The position numbers and the translations under genes were made by a program. Of a DNA stretch of 64,000 nt, positions 1-9,069 are shown piece by piece (position 1 is the stretch's first letter; the number at the start of each line of letters is the position of its first letter). Origin of the DNA: Cylindrotheca closterium (Eukaryota > Bacillariophyta > Bacillariophyceae > Bacillariales > Bacillariaceae); assembly GCA_933822405.4 (NCBI GenBank), contig CAKOGP040001770.1:124001-188000 (forward strand). Direction: 5' to 3'. The notes beneath the pieces were generated by a model, which was given only the letters and a program-made list of their open reading frames with translations, ran no database searches and was not told the origin of the DNA.

Positions 1-2157
1 CAGAGCGGAACAAAATTCCGCCACTTCAGGGAGGTAATCTCTCTTTCCTTTGTTGTCAAAAAGGGATTCTTGAACTGCCTTCAACAGCGGGATAGCAAGA
101 CTACTGGGACAGGATGGGAGTATTGATACAAGAAGTTGAAATACCTGTGTAGCCACTGCAGCATCGGCTTTCCGCGTGCATGTCTTCCAAGCCAAGAGAA
201 GGTGTGACTTTTGGAGGCAATACATATTCGGTTGCCTTGTTCCCGTACTCTCCACACCAGAATCGCGCTCACACATCGAAGCAAGAAAGTTCAAAAGTGG
301 TGTCGACCGAGCAACAATTTCTCTATGAACGGAGTCTCCGAGCACCAATTCGATGATATCATTCTCTATCGCCCATTGAGCAAGCTGGTGTTCCAAAGTC
401 GTGAATTCTTCTCCAGGGGGAACCATGAGCCCAACTGCCTGCAAATGCGGGGATGGGTCCAATCCAGCGTTCCGACATGTGATCCAACCACGTTGCGGTG
501 GCTGCTTCTCCTCGTGTGCCTTTGATTTGTGCTGATAATAATCAATGTCACGATCCGTTCCAGGTTGCTCCTCGTCCGCTTCAGAAAGAAACCACCACTT
601 TTGCTGCGACCGCATTGTACAGCGAAACAGAGTGAGTTTCTTGCCTCCGCCATCTCGTTCATCTTCTGGGATAGCCCGCTCATACTTGACATCCATGCCC
701 TGGTAGGCATAGCCATCGGGAGTATTGGGTCCTTTGAAAAGGTATTTTCCATTTACAAACGTACAACCTGCATCCATGACCTGGAAGCCTCTCGGTGGCG
801 GCTGATGATCAGCGCTCGCTTCAAGGATATCTTCAATCTGTTGCCAACCAGCGAGCCGTAACGGAAGGGACTCCGTTTTGATGAGCTTCATGGCTACGCC
901 TCTCCAGAAAGCATAGAATTGGTATGTAGCTTCCCGTTTTGTGATGATGAGCTTATCAAAGATTCGTTGCAAATCATGGAGTACATTGTTCAAGTGATCC
1001 GAAGAAAGCTTTTTGAGTTCTCTGTCATTGTGACTGTCAATAAAATCCATAACTGGCCTGGCAATTTCAATTGCCGCATCCTCCATCTCGCTCAGTAACG
1101 AAGGGTCTTGTCCCGGCGCACGAATTGGCAAAGCATCCAAAACTGCCGTCAAAATCTGATGTATGAATACCAGATTGGGGAACAAAGCAGTATTCAATCG
1201 CTCCGACATGTACAGGCAGAACCTCGTAAATCCTTGTTCGTGTCGAAACCGCTCAATCATCTTCAGCCTAACTTCCGGTAACCCGCTCAGGTGACTGACA
1301 TTCCAATTAGCCTTATTTCCTTTGTAATATGCTTTCTTTTTATTGAAAACGAGCGCGAGAGCATCCATCAATTTACATTCACCCTTTTGTTGAATTTGGG
1401 TCTCCAAATCGATGGAAACAATAGACACTGCCAGCGCAAGACTTTCTTGAACACAATTCCGCTCATGAGCACCAATCTTTGTTGGCTGCTGTTCTACCAA
1501 TATTCCAATTATCGGAGTCATGTATCTCTCTACAAAATCGCGGGCTTCAATGGATGATCGAAAATAAGTCTTCGCTTGATCCAGAGACTCAACAGCACTC
1601 TTCCAAACGACTAAAAACAAGATAAAACGAACATTAGAAAGCCTGCCAATGATCCTAGCACGGATGTCATGATTCAATGAATATATTCGTCTGCTTTTGT
1701 GCTTCTGGAATTGTTTTGGACCTCCAAAATGGTCTCCTTGTCTTCCAAACAATGTTTTGATTTTCTGGTAGGAACTTGGTACTTGCCACCGTAGGAATCC
1801 TATGACTCAAAACAAATCACTCACCAGTTTGACTCTTATCCAATCCCTCTCCAACCTCTTTCCACAATTTCAAGGAAGCTGGAGGTGCTGGCTGTTGAGT
1901 ACCATCCCAGACCGGAGGCGGTGCTTCTACAGGATCTGGCGTGCCAGCCGTCATGGTGTTGGTGTTGTTTTGTTGGTGATGATAACACACAGCTTCATCT
2001 TGGTCAAAGCGCTTCTTCCCGCTTCTCTTGGATCGCGCGTGTCTCACTAGATGTCCTTGCAGGTACATTTCCAACAGAGACCTACGATGGGATTCGACTT
2101 GGTCCAATATTAATGGATCCAAATGGAACTCTAAACATGCCAGACTTGGTTCCGTGA
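1..2157 (-). CDS. Large protein, 5' part only; possible USP9X/USP34-like deubiquitinase scaffold
   Basis: The minus-strand frame stays open from about 1800 down to base 1 and leaves the window, so only about 680 residues are seen. A donor (GTGAGT) lies at 1824 and ends an exon covering about 1825-2157; the acceptor is uncertain, somewhere between about 1730 and 1800. No in-frame ATG precedes the first exon, so a further 5' exon in 2158-2265 is likely. The protein is helical and armadillo-like. It contains the stretch MKLIKTESLPLRLAGWQQ (about 850-890), resembling the 'SxxLxxRLxGLxxI' segment of USP9X/USP34 N-terminal regions. A beta-rich insert follows at about 550-770 with G-C-T-F-V-N-G-K-Y and P-G-T-D-R-D-I-D-Y motifs, then an L-L-N-F-L-A-S-M-C-E helix. 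A RIH-type (IP3 receptor-like) helical domain is an alternative. The coding call is firm from the long non-ATG frame and protein-like composition; the family assignment is tentative. Confidence 0.5.
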
Positions 2158-2265
2158 AATAGATGACTATAACAGGAGCTTATTTTACGATATATTAATT
2201 TGGTAAATAGTCAATGATAATATATCACTTGCTATAGTCGATTTCATATACATAGATTTTCCCGC

Positions 2266-5200
2266 TTACTTGGAATGTTCAGCTTTTTCATCCGTTTTTG
2301 CGGAAGCATTGGAAGAATCCACCTTGATTTCTTGAGCTTTGGCTCTAGCAGTTTCATCAGCCTTTGTTCCATCAGGTTTCACTGTGCTGCCTTTCATCGG
2401 CTTGTTTTCGTCAGATTTTGATGCGCTTGCCGGGTCACTCTCGCCAGTCTTTGGCGTTGCCGCATCAGCCAAAGCTGCAGGAACAGTCGTAGTAGCTGCC
2501 GTAGGTGGACTTGCAGTAGATTGGCCGCCCACGGCGTCTCCTTTTGCTTCCGACGTAGCCTTCGCTTCAGAAGTGACCGGTGCGTCCTTGGCAACTTTTG
2601 ACTCCTTTTCTACCAAGCTTTTTTTTGCTGACTTGGACTCCTCTGGCTTTTCAGGTGCAATTACTGGTCTTGGTTGGGTATTTCTTGGGGCGTTTGCATC
2701 TTTCACCTCGACCTTGTGTCCATTGGGCTGTCCGATGGACGCAACAGTCTTATTACCTTCACTGGACGAAAAAGCGTCTTTGTTGCCAGCCTTTGGTGCC
2801 GGCTTCACACTTTCAATGACTACGACGGAACTGTCGTCACTCTCGCCACCTTTGGTATCCCTGTCCCTGCTATTGGTATCATTGGAATCTGGGGCACCCG
2901 CGTTCTTGTTATCAGCTGGACTTGGAGCTTTGGTTGAATCTGTCTTCGCTGCGTTGGCTGGACGTGGTGCTATCGATGAATCTGCCTTGTTTTGAGTCGA
3001 ATTCGATGGTTTGGGCGGAACAGAGGCTGCAATTGGCGTATCAGCTTCCGTGGAGGTTTCGGGTACTTTTTGTGCAGATTTTGGGTCGATCGCCGCCCCT
3101 TGTGGTCCTGCTTCTTTCTTCTGCTCTGTCTCTTCCGTCGTTTTCACTGCTTCGCTGCTAACCCTAGCCTCAGACCGTGCTTTCAGGGCGGCCAAATCCT
3201 TCGATCCTGCTGCACCTCTAATTGCTCTCAAGTCTTTCGCACCAGTCGGTCTTGTACCAGTCTTTGGTATTTGCTTTTGCTGCTCCTTCAGCACGACTGT
3301 GGCTTGCGCAGCCTTGTCTTCGCCAGGTTTTGGGGCATTATTGTCGTCGCCAGGCTTTGGGGTACGAGAAATCATGGCAGAAAGATTCTTTCTGCCGAAT
3401 CCTAATCCACGTCTACCGGAGCCAGTTGAGGTACCGAGCTCATCGGTGCCACTGCCTTCGGCTGGCTTCTGTGTGTGAGGATTTGCCGGAGGGACCGTCG
3501 TGCTTTCAGTTGCAACCCTGACTTTGTCGTTGCTGACTGGGGCTGCGGTTGGAGCTGGAGCTGGCTCAGCAGAAGATCGTTTTATCAAAGCCGCTAAATC
3601 CTTGGCCCCACGACCGAGTCGACCAGGAATTGTAGCCACAGGCTTTGCCTCTCTAGCAATCGCTGGAGTATTCAACGAAGCTGCTGCAACATTTGTTGGT
3701 GTGCTACTTGGAATTGTCTCAATTTTTCCTTGTTGCATTTGCACAGCCAATGCTGGCTTTGGTTTTGTGGTGGGAATGCTATTTTGATACTGGCGAGCTT
3801 GACCTCTGGCTGGGGCATTCAAACTGACTGCGGGTGTTCCTACAGCTGATGTGGCTCCAACTCCAACTTGAGGGTTGCTAACAACGCTGTTGTTGCTTAC
3901 AACGTTCTGCCCATTGTTCACCGCTTGCTGTTGGCTGGTCACTAAATTCATTTGGTTCGATTTTGCCTCCTCTCCGCGTGCAAGCAGCATAGCCTTTCGG
4001 TCTTGTGCAAGTGAAGTTATTCTCTCGACAATATGCTTTTGCACATCTGAGAAGTCTGTGCCAGGGCAACTTGTAGAAGAAGTATAAGCATTTTGCAAAC
4101 CAAGCTCTAAAGCTGTCGTCGAGACAGAACCACCAAGAGATGCCGGTGGGCCAGCAGGAACGGCCAACGAACTGGAATAAATGTCAAAGGAGGTGACAAC
4201 CTTCCGCTTTTGCGACTTTCCAGGTCTGAAGTCCACAGGAGCAGTTGGCTGTTGCTCCGTCGTCTCAGCTGGCGTATCTTTCTTTGGTGCGATCTTTGTG
4301 CCTGCAATTACATTCGGATACTGCAGAAATGGTTCTGATACCTCGCCACACTCCATATCTGCCTTGTGTTGCAAAGCATTTTTCAAAACATTCGATGTGT
4401 GCTCTCTAGCCGCAATAATTAGAAGCCAAATCGCATTCTCAGATGCACGCATGTTGCTCTGCTCGGCAATGTCGCGCACAAGGGGGTCAATCACAAGAGC
4501 CCCAGGTATAGTAGCTGAGGATGCATAGATCTTCCTCATGTCTACTTCTTGACTGCGAGTCTTGAGGTAGATTGCTGAGGTAGAATTTTCTTCGGTCCCC
4601 TGTGTTGACGCCCACGCCTCCCGGTAGACGGTCGTCTGTTTCCGAGCAGATCTCTTCTCTCGAGCTTTCCGTTGACGTTTTGTTTCCTTTACACCGTCCT
4701 CTACGAGCACGCGATCAACCTGTTTCACCTTGCCATACCACACTTCCGGAATGTGATCAGAAATCTCATTCAGAGGTGCAAACGACTTCATTGATGTTTT
4801 CATAAGAGCTAGCAAAAAGAGCGTGAGACGAAGCTCCAGAAGGACGGTATTAGAGCATTGGCACTTACTGACAACCAACTTGTTGTGAATTCTTCGAAGT
4901 TTTGGGGATTTCAGAAACGCCTTCACCGCGGCATTGCACTGACGGCTAGCATAGCTTGACAAACGATCGGATAGCCTCATTGTAAGAGCATCCCAGTACT
5001 TAGCAAATATACGCTCAAACCCGTGTCCGCGGTGTACTCTGCTTCCAATCGTGTACAGCATAGTTTTCACTCTGTCCACCTTGTTTCCAAGCAATTCTAG
5101 AGAATTCTGCTGCTTGTTTGCATTAGGCAAAAGAGTTGAAGAAGTAAAAGGCATTGCTTTTGTTTCGAAACGTGGCTCTGGTCGATCATCTTCGCCGTCG

Positions 5201-8200
5201 CTTTCGTCGTCATCTTCTGATGATGATTCAGTGACAGGGGATGAATCGACGCATTCCGAAATGTTGTCAGAAGCAACGGGTTCATTGGAATCGGTTGCTC
5301 CTGCGTTTGACTCTTCGCGCGGGGTGCTCGTGTCAGTAGGAATGACCATCGTTTCGTTCGACATGCTCTTGGCAGCCGATGCAATGACCGGGAGCTCAGC
5401 ATCACAAGATGATCTTTTTTCTTCTTCCTTTTCTCCTGGGACTACGGTTTGCACTGCTTTGGGTCGGGGAATAGATGGCGCAATTTCTGACGGCTTGGGT
5501 TGCGACTCCTTCCCGTGACTCGTTTCAACAGCCACTGCCATTCCAGGAGTAGGTGTCTTTTTCTTAACACCTGCCATCGTAACGTCTTTGACCGGGCTGT
5601 CTACATCCATATCATCACTTGCTCTGTTGCCATTTTGGTTCTCACTCTTGTCCGTTTTTTCTGACGGGGTCATGGCAGGATCTGAAAAACCGGCAGTTGG
5701 CTTCTTGTCGTCGCTTGTTGAAGGCTGGACACTAGCGGAGACGGGAGACGAAGGCTGCACTTTGGGAGAATCATTTGCTTCCATCTTCGTTGTTGGTGGT
5801 TCCAAGGATAATGTCGGACCATCGTTATCAGCAATGGCTTTGCTCTGGTTGTGCTCGACGGAAACCTGACATTCCGACTGATCCGATTTCTGTGCCTTCT
5901 TTTCCGAAGAAGCATTGCCGTGTGAAACCACTTCATACGATTCAGAGCTTGGCCTTGCAGTGGGATCTGTCACCAAAGGGTTAGCTTTAGTTGGTAAGGG
6001 TTTGGTCACCAAAGGGTTAACTTTTGTTGGTAACGGCTTGGTCACCAAAGGCCCCATCTTTGTTGATAGATCGGCCTTTTTGTCATCGCCAATATCCTTA
6101 CTACCGCTTGAAGCCGTAGGTACAATAACTTCAGTTTTTTCTCCTTCTGGAAAAGTCTTCTTCTCGGAAGCATCAGGTATGTCGCTTCTTGTCGCTGCTT
6201 CTGATGGATCCTTTGCCTCTGTGACTCGTACTTTGGTACCTGGATCAACGTCGTTGTGGTCTTGCGTTGATTTGCTGCTTTCGCTCTTTTCCTTCTCACT
6301 GTCTTTCTCCTCGGCAGTTTTGGGAGAACTGTTGGCCTCCGCCTTCGTGGAGATTGGCTCGACTTGCTTTGCAACAGAATCCCCAGCGCTGTCACGGGCA
6401 TTATTCGTAGATTCATTCACGTCTGTTCTTGAACGTTTCTTGCCTTGCGTTTCCAGTTCACAATCCTTGTCTTCCTTCTCATTCTTCTCAGCATCGTAAA
6501 TGATTTTTGTCGCAGCGGTTTCAGCTGGCTGCTCTGTTGATCCTCGTAGTCTTTTAGGACGACGTGTGGACGTTTCAGTTGTGCTATCATTTTCAGTCTG
6601 TTGCTTCTCTTGCTTTGGCTCCGGCCTAGAAGATGGGCCTCCTCCGTTTTTGTCCATTGCAGCAGCTTCCGTGCTTGTCGCCTCTTGTTTCTCTTGCTTT
6701 GGTTCCGGCTTAGAAGACGAGCCTCCATCTTCGTTTTTGTCCTTTGCAGCAGCTTCCGTGCTAGCCTCTTCTTGTGTAGTCGGCTTCTCGCTGCTAGTCT
6801 CAGCAGAATCTTCATTTGCATTTTTCTCGTCGGAAGGTGTAGCAGAGTCAATTGCAGCAGCAAAAGTCTCGTCGACCCTCTCCAGGCGACGCTTCGACAC
6901 CCGCGTTGGTTGGTTTGAACCATTAGGTTCATCGTCGCTGCTGGGAACGGGGGGTGTTCTGCCACGTTTTCTTGATGAAGGCTCTCTTGCTTCACTACTT
7001 CCTTTTTCATGAGCAGATCCGCTTTGAGGTCTTCCAGGACGACCACTTTTCGGCTGCGCTTCTTTGTCCCTGGTTTGCACATCATTGCTCACTGGGTCAG
7101 CAGCTGTGTCCAGCTTTGAGGCCTTGTTCTCGGCGTCTTTTGGTTGAGTCTCCTCTTCTCCCTCGTCGTTGGAGGAGGTGGACTCGGATGATTTCCTGGT
7201 TCTTCCCCGTCTTCTTGCAGGTCTTGAGGTCGCTTCGTCGTTTCCGGTGGGCTTGCGCTTGTTTTCGACGTCACTTGATCCACCGTCCTCTTCAGCAGCT
7301 CCCACCTTGGAGTCGCTCTCTTCAACATCTTTATTCTTCTTTTGTTGACCTCGTCTTCGTCTCGGTTTCTTTGTCGATTCGTCTTCACTTGATCCGCCAC
7401 CTCCTTCAGTACTTTCCATCTTGGAGTCGCTCTCTTCAACATCTTGCTTCTTCTTTTGTTGACCCCGTCTTGGTCTCGGTCTCTTGGTCGATTCGTCTTC
7501 ACTTGATCCGCCACCCTCTTCAGCAGTTTCCATCTTGGAGTCAGTGTCTTCGGTCTTCGTTGGTCGACCTCGTCTTCGGGCCGGTTTCTTGGTCGATTCC
7601 TCTTCACTTGTTCCAACATCCTCTTCAGCAGTTTCTATCTTCGAATCGCTGTCTTCAGTTTCTTGATTCTTCCTTAGTCGACCTCTTCTTCGTGTTATTT
7701 TCTTGGTCGACCCCCCTTCGCTTGATCCACCATCATCTTCAGCACTTTCCACCTTCGAGTCGTCGTCTTCGGTATCTTGATTTTTCCTTCGTCGACCTCG
7801 TCTTCGTGCCGTCTTCTTGGTCGATTCCTCTGCGATTGCGGACTCCTCTTCAGCGGATTCCATCTTCGAGTTGTCGTCTTCTGTATCTTGATTCTTCCTT
7901 AGTCGACCGCGTCTTCGTGTCGGTTTATTGGTCGATTCCTCTTCACTTGATCCACCATCCTCTTCAGCAGTTTCCATTTTTGAGTCACTGTCTTCAGCAT
8001 CTTGACTTTTCTTTGGCCGGCCTCTTCTTCGTGTTCGTTTCTTGGCCGATCCGTCTTCGCTTGCAGATGAAGGGTCCTGTTGCTTGCGACGTCCAGCATT
8101 TCGTCTCCTGGACTTCCGTATCGTCTCTTTTTCAGCATCACTTCCGTCTTCAGCATTGCTCTCCTCTTCAACGTTCTTCCGCTGCCTTCCTCTGCGGTTA

Positions 8201-8568
8201 GGAGTCTTCTTTCCCTCGCCGTCCGTTTCAGCAGGCTTCTTTTGTTGCCGCGTTCTCTTGGCGTTGGCTTTGGCAGATAGTGGCTCATCATCAGAGCTAG
8301 CACCACTATCCGTATTTTCTTTACTCTTCCCCTCGTCACTTGAGTTATCCTCGTTTTCAGATTCCCCCGACCCTCTTGGTTTTCTTCCTTTTTGCCGTCG
8401 TCGTGGCCTGGAACTAGTTTCAGTGGTGTTAGTTTTATCATCACTTTCTTCGTCACTTTCACCAGTATTATCATCCCCTGCCTCCGCATCAGGTTGCTCT
8501 TCATCGGACTTTGGCGGCACTACCTCTGGGGGCTTCTTTTGAGCCCTTCGGCTGCGACGGGTCACCAT
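2266..8568 (-). CDS. 2100-residue charged, AT-hook-repeat nuclear protein with one central folded domain
   Basis: A single intronless frame starts at ATG 8568 (MVTRRSRRAQKK). Residues 1-1130 are disordered, rich in K, R, S, E and D, and hold repeated basic blocks such as RRRGRPKK, RRRGRPTK and RRRGRLRK. Those containing G-R-P match the AT-hook core used to bind AT-rich minor grooves. Residues about 1135-1420 are the only folded-looking part. They hold helices with N-S-L-E-L-L-G-N-K-V, C-N-A-A-V-K-A-F-L, L-T-L-F-L-L-A-L-M-K and a final A-S-E-N-A-I-W-L-L-I-I-A-A-R-E-H helix. The last is reminiscent of the histone-fold helix of the SAGA subunit Ada1/Tada1. The C-terminal 680 residues are again low complexity, with repeated 'G-x-K-D-L-x-A-L' motifs (AKDLAALIKR, SKDLAALKAR, AKDLRAI, RKNLSAMISR). 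I infer a chromatin-associated role, with Ada1-like function a hypothesis only. Several long frames on the opposite strand are shadows of this biased composition. Confidence 0.75.
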   Translation of the reverse strand: MVTRRSRRAQKKPPEVVPPKSDEEQPDAEAGDDNTGESDEESDDKTNTTETSSRPRRRQKGRKPRGSGESENEDNSSDEGKSKENTDSGASSDDEPLSAKANAKRTRQQKKPAETDGEGKKTPNRRGRQRKNVEEESNAEDGSDAEKETIRKSRRRNAGRRKQQDPSSASEDGSAKKRTRRRGRPKKSQDAEDSDSKMETAEEDGGSSEEESTNKPTRRRGRLRKNQDTEDDNSKMESAEEESAIAEESTKKTARRRGRRRKNQDTEDDDSKVESAEDDGGSSEGGSTKKITRRRGRLRKNQETEDSDSKIETAEEDVGTSEEESTKKPARRRGRPTKTEDTDSKMETAEEGGGSSEDESTKRPRPRRGQQKKKQDVEESDSKMESTEGGGGSSEDESTKKPRRRRGQQKKNKDVEESDSKVGAAEEDGGSSDVENKRKPTGNDEATSRPARRRGRTRKSSESTSSNDEGEEETQPKDAENKASKLDTAADPVSNDVQTRDKEAQPKSGRPGRPQSGSAHEKGSSEAREPSSRKRGRTPPVPSSDDEPNGSNQPTRVSKRRLERVDETFAAAIDSATPSDEKNANEDSAETSSEKPTTQEEASTEAAAKDKNEDGGSSSKPEPKQEKQEATSTEAAAMDKNGGGPSSRPEPKQEKQQTENDSTTETSTRRPKRLRGSTEQPAETAATKIIYDAEKNEKEDKDCELETQGKKRSRTDVNESTNNARDSAGDSVAKQVEPISTKAEANSSPKTAEEKDSEKEKSESSKSTQDHNDVDPGTKVRVTEAKDPSEAATRSDIPDASEKKTFPEGEKTEVIVPTASSGSKDIGDDKKADLSTKMGPLVTKPLPTKVNPLVTKPLPTKANPLVTDPTARPSSESYEVVSHGNASSEKKAQKSDQSECQVSVEHNQSKAIADNDGPTLSLEPPTTKMEANDSPKVQPSSPVSASVQPSTSDDKKPTAGFSDPAMTPSEKTDKSENQNGNRASDDMDVDSPVKDVTMAGVKKKTPTPGMAVAVETSHGKESQPKPSEIAPSIPRPKAVQTVVPGEKEEEKRSSCDAELPVIASAAKSMSNETMVIPTDTSTPREESNAGATDSNEPVASDNISECVDSSPVTESSSEDDDESDGEDDRPEPRFETKAMPFTSSTLLPNANKQQNSLELLGNKVDRVKTMLYTIGSRVHRGHGFERIFAKYWDALTMRLSDRLSSYASRQCNAAVKAFLKSPKLRRIHNKLVVSKCQCSNTVLLELRLTLFLLALMKTSMKSFAPLNEISDHIPEVWYGKVKQVDRVLVEDGVKETKRQRKAREKRSARKQTTVYREAWASTQGTEENSTSAIYLKTRSQEVDMRKIYASSATIPGALVIDPLVRDIAEQSNMRASENAIWLLIIAAREHTSNVLKNALQHKADMECGEVSEPFLQYPNVIAGTKIAPKKDTPAETTEQQPTAPVDFRPGKSQKRKVVTSFDIYSSSLAVPAGPPASLGGSVSTTALELGLQNAYTSSTSCPGTDFSDVQKHIVERITSLAQDRKAMLLARGEEAKSNQMNLVTSQQQAVNNGQNVVSNNSVVSNPQVGVGATSAVGTPAVSLNAPARGQARQYQNSIPTTKPKPALAVQMQQGKIETIPSSTPTNVAAASLNTPAIAREAKPVATIPGRLGRGAKDLAALIKRSSAEPAPAPTAAPVSNDKVRVATESTTVPPANPHTQKPAEGSGTDELGTSTGSGRRGLGFGRKNLSAMISRTPKPGDDNNAPKPGEDKAAQATVVLKEQQKQIPKTGTRPTGAKDLRAIRGAAGSKDLAALKARSEARVSSEAVKTTEETEQKKEAGPQGAAIDPKSAQKVPETSTEADTPIAASVPPKPSNSTQNKADSSIAPRPANAAKTDSTKAPSPADNKNAGAPDSNDTNSRDRDTKGGESDDSSVVVIESVKPAPKAGNKDAFSSSEGNKTVASIGQPNGHKVEVKDANAPRNTQPRPVIAPEKPEESKSAKKSLVEKESKVAKDAPVTSEAKATSEAKGDAVGGQSTASPPTAATTTVPAALADAATPKTGESDPASASKSDENKPMKGSTVKPDGTKADETARAKAQEIKVDSSNASAKTDEKAEHSK
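5960..6060 (-). repeat. 36-bp coding repeat (PLVTKPLPTK units)
   Basis: Two full units and a partial unit of 36 bp encode P-L-V-T-K-P-L-P-T-K-V/A-N. In DNA the unit is the phrase ggtcaccaaagggttaactt with small changes. It is a recent in-frame duplication inside the disordered half of the 2100-residue protein. Confidence 0.75.
7240..8060 (-). repeat. Tandem about 115-bp coding repeats encoding AT-hook/acidic units
   Basis: About seven units of roughly 105-120 bp lie inside the 2100-residue gene. Each unit encodes E-E-S-T-K-K, a basic R-R-R-G-R block, Q-D-x-E-D-S-D-S-K, and M-E-T-A-E-E-D-G-G-S-S. The unit is visible in DNA as the recurring cttcacttgatcc spacing (about 7267, 7386, 7500, 7722, 7945). 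Only some units keep the proline of the AT-hook core, so the array mixes intact and decayed hooks. Confidence 0.8.
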
Positions 8569-9069
8569 TGCTTTCTTTCTTGTACCTACGAATTGAATGA
8601 AGGTTTAAAGCAATTCACCGTGTGGATCATTGATACCCTTGACAACAACAAAAATGGGACAATTCAATTCGTCCAAGGCTTCAATCTCGCAGTTCGTCAC
8701 TTCAGATACTTTATCGTGGACAATACAAATGGTCGTAAGCGCTGCGTCCCTTGATTGCGATGAGTCCTCAATAGTAAGATTGTCAACCGCAGCCCCAATT
8801 GCAATCATTCAGACATCCATTGCCGACCATGGCTCGCCGCTCGTAAGATCCTACGTGTCGACTCAACCGACAAAAATGCAATACTAAATTTATGGAATTT
8901 TTCTGTATTGCAACCTGATTTTATAGTATAGTTATCCGAAGCCAACATCTAGTGTGGATGATAGACTTGGCTCGATAGCCCACAATTCGATGACGGAAAA
9001 TACAAGACTTTTTGGAATAAAGTGTTATCTTGTTAATATTAGTTATAAAATATCCAGATCTGCAAAAAT
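8569..9069. other. Intergenic stretch, no gene seen
   Basis: This 501-bp spacer lies between the start of the 2100-residue gene and the stop of the armadillo-like gene, both on the minus strand. Short frames on either strand here (up to 85 codons) have no recognisable features. It should hold the promoter of the minus-strand gene starting at 8568 and the 3' end of the gene ending at 9070. I see no repeat or RNA gene. Confidence 0.5.

Noticed and set aside
2339..8542. Many long plus-strand frames (up to 415 codons at 6954-8201) opposite the 2100-residue protein
   Set aside because: They mirror the biased codon composition and the repeats of the minus-strand gene. They have repeated L-H-L-I-R-H-P-L-Q-Q type nonsense and no independent features.
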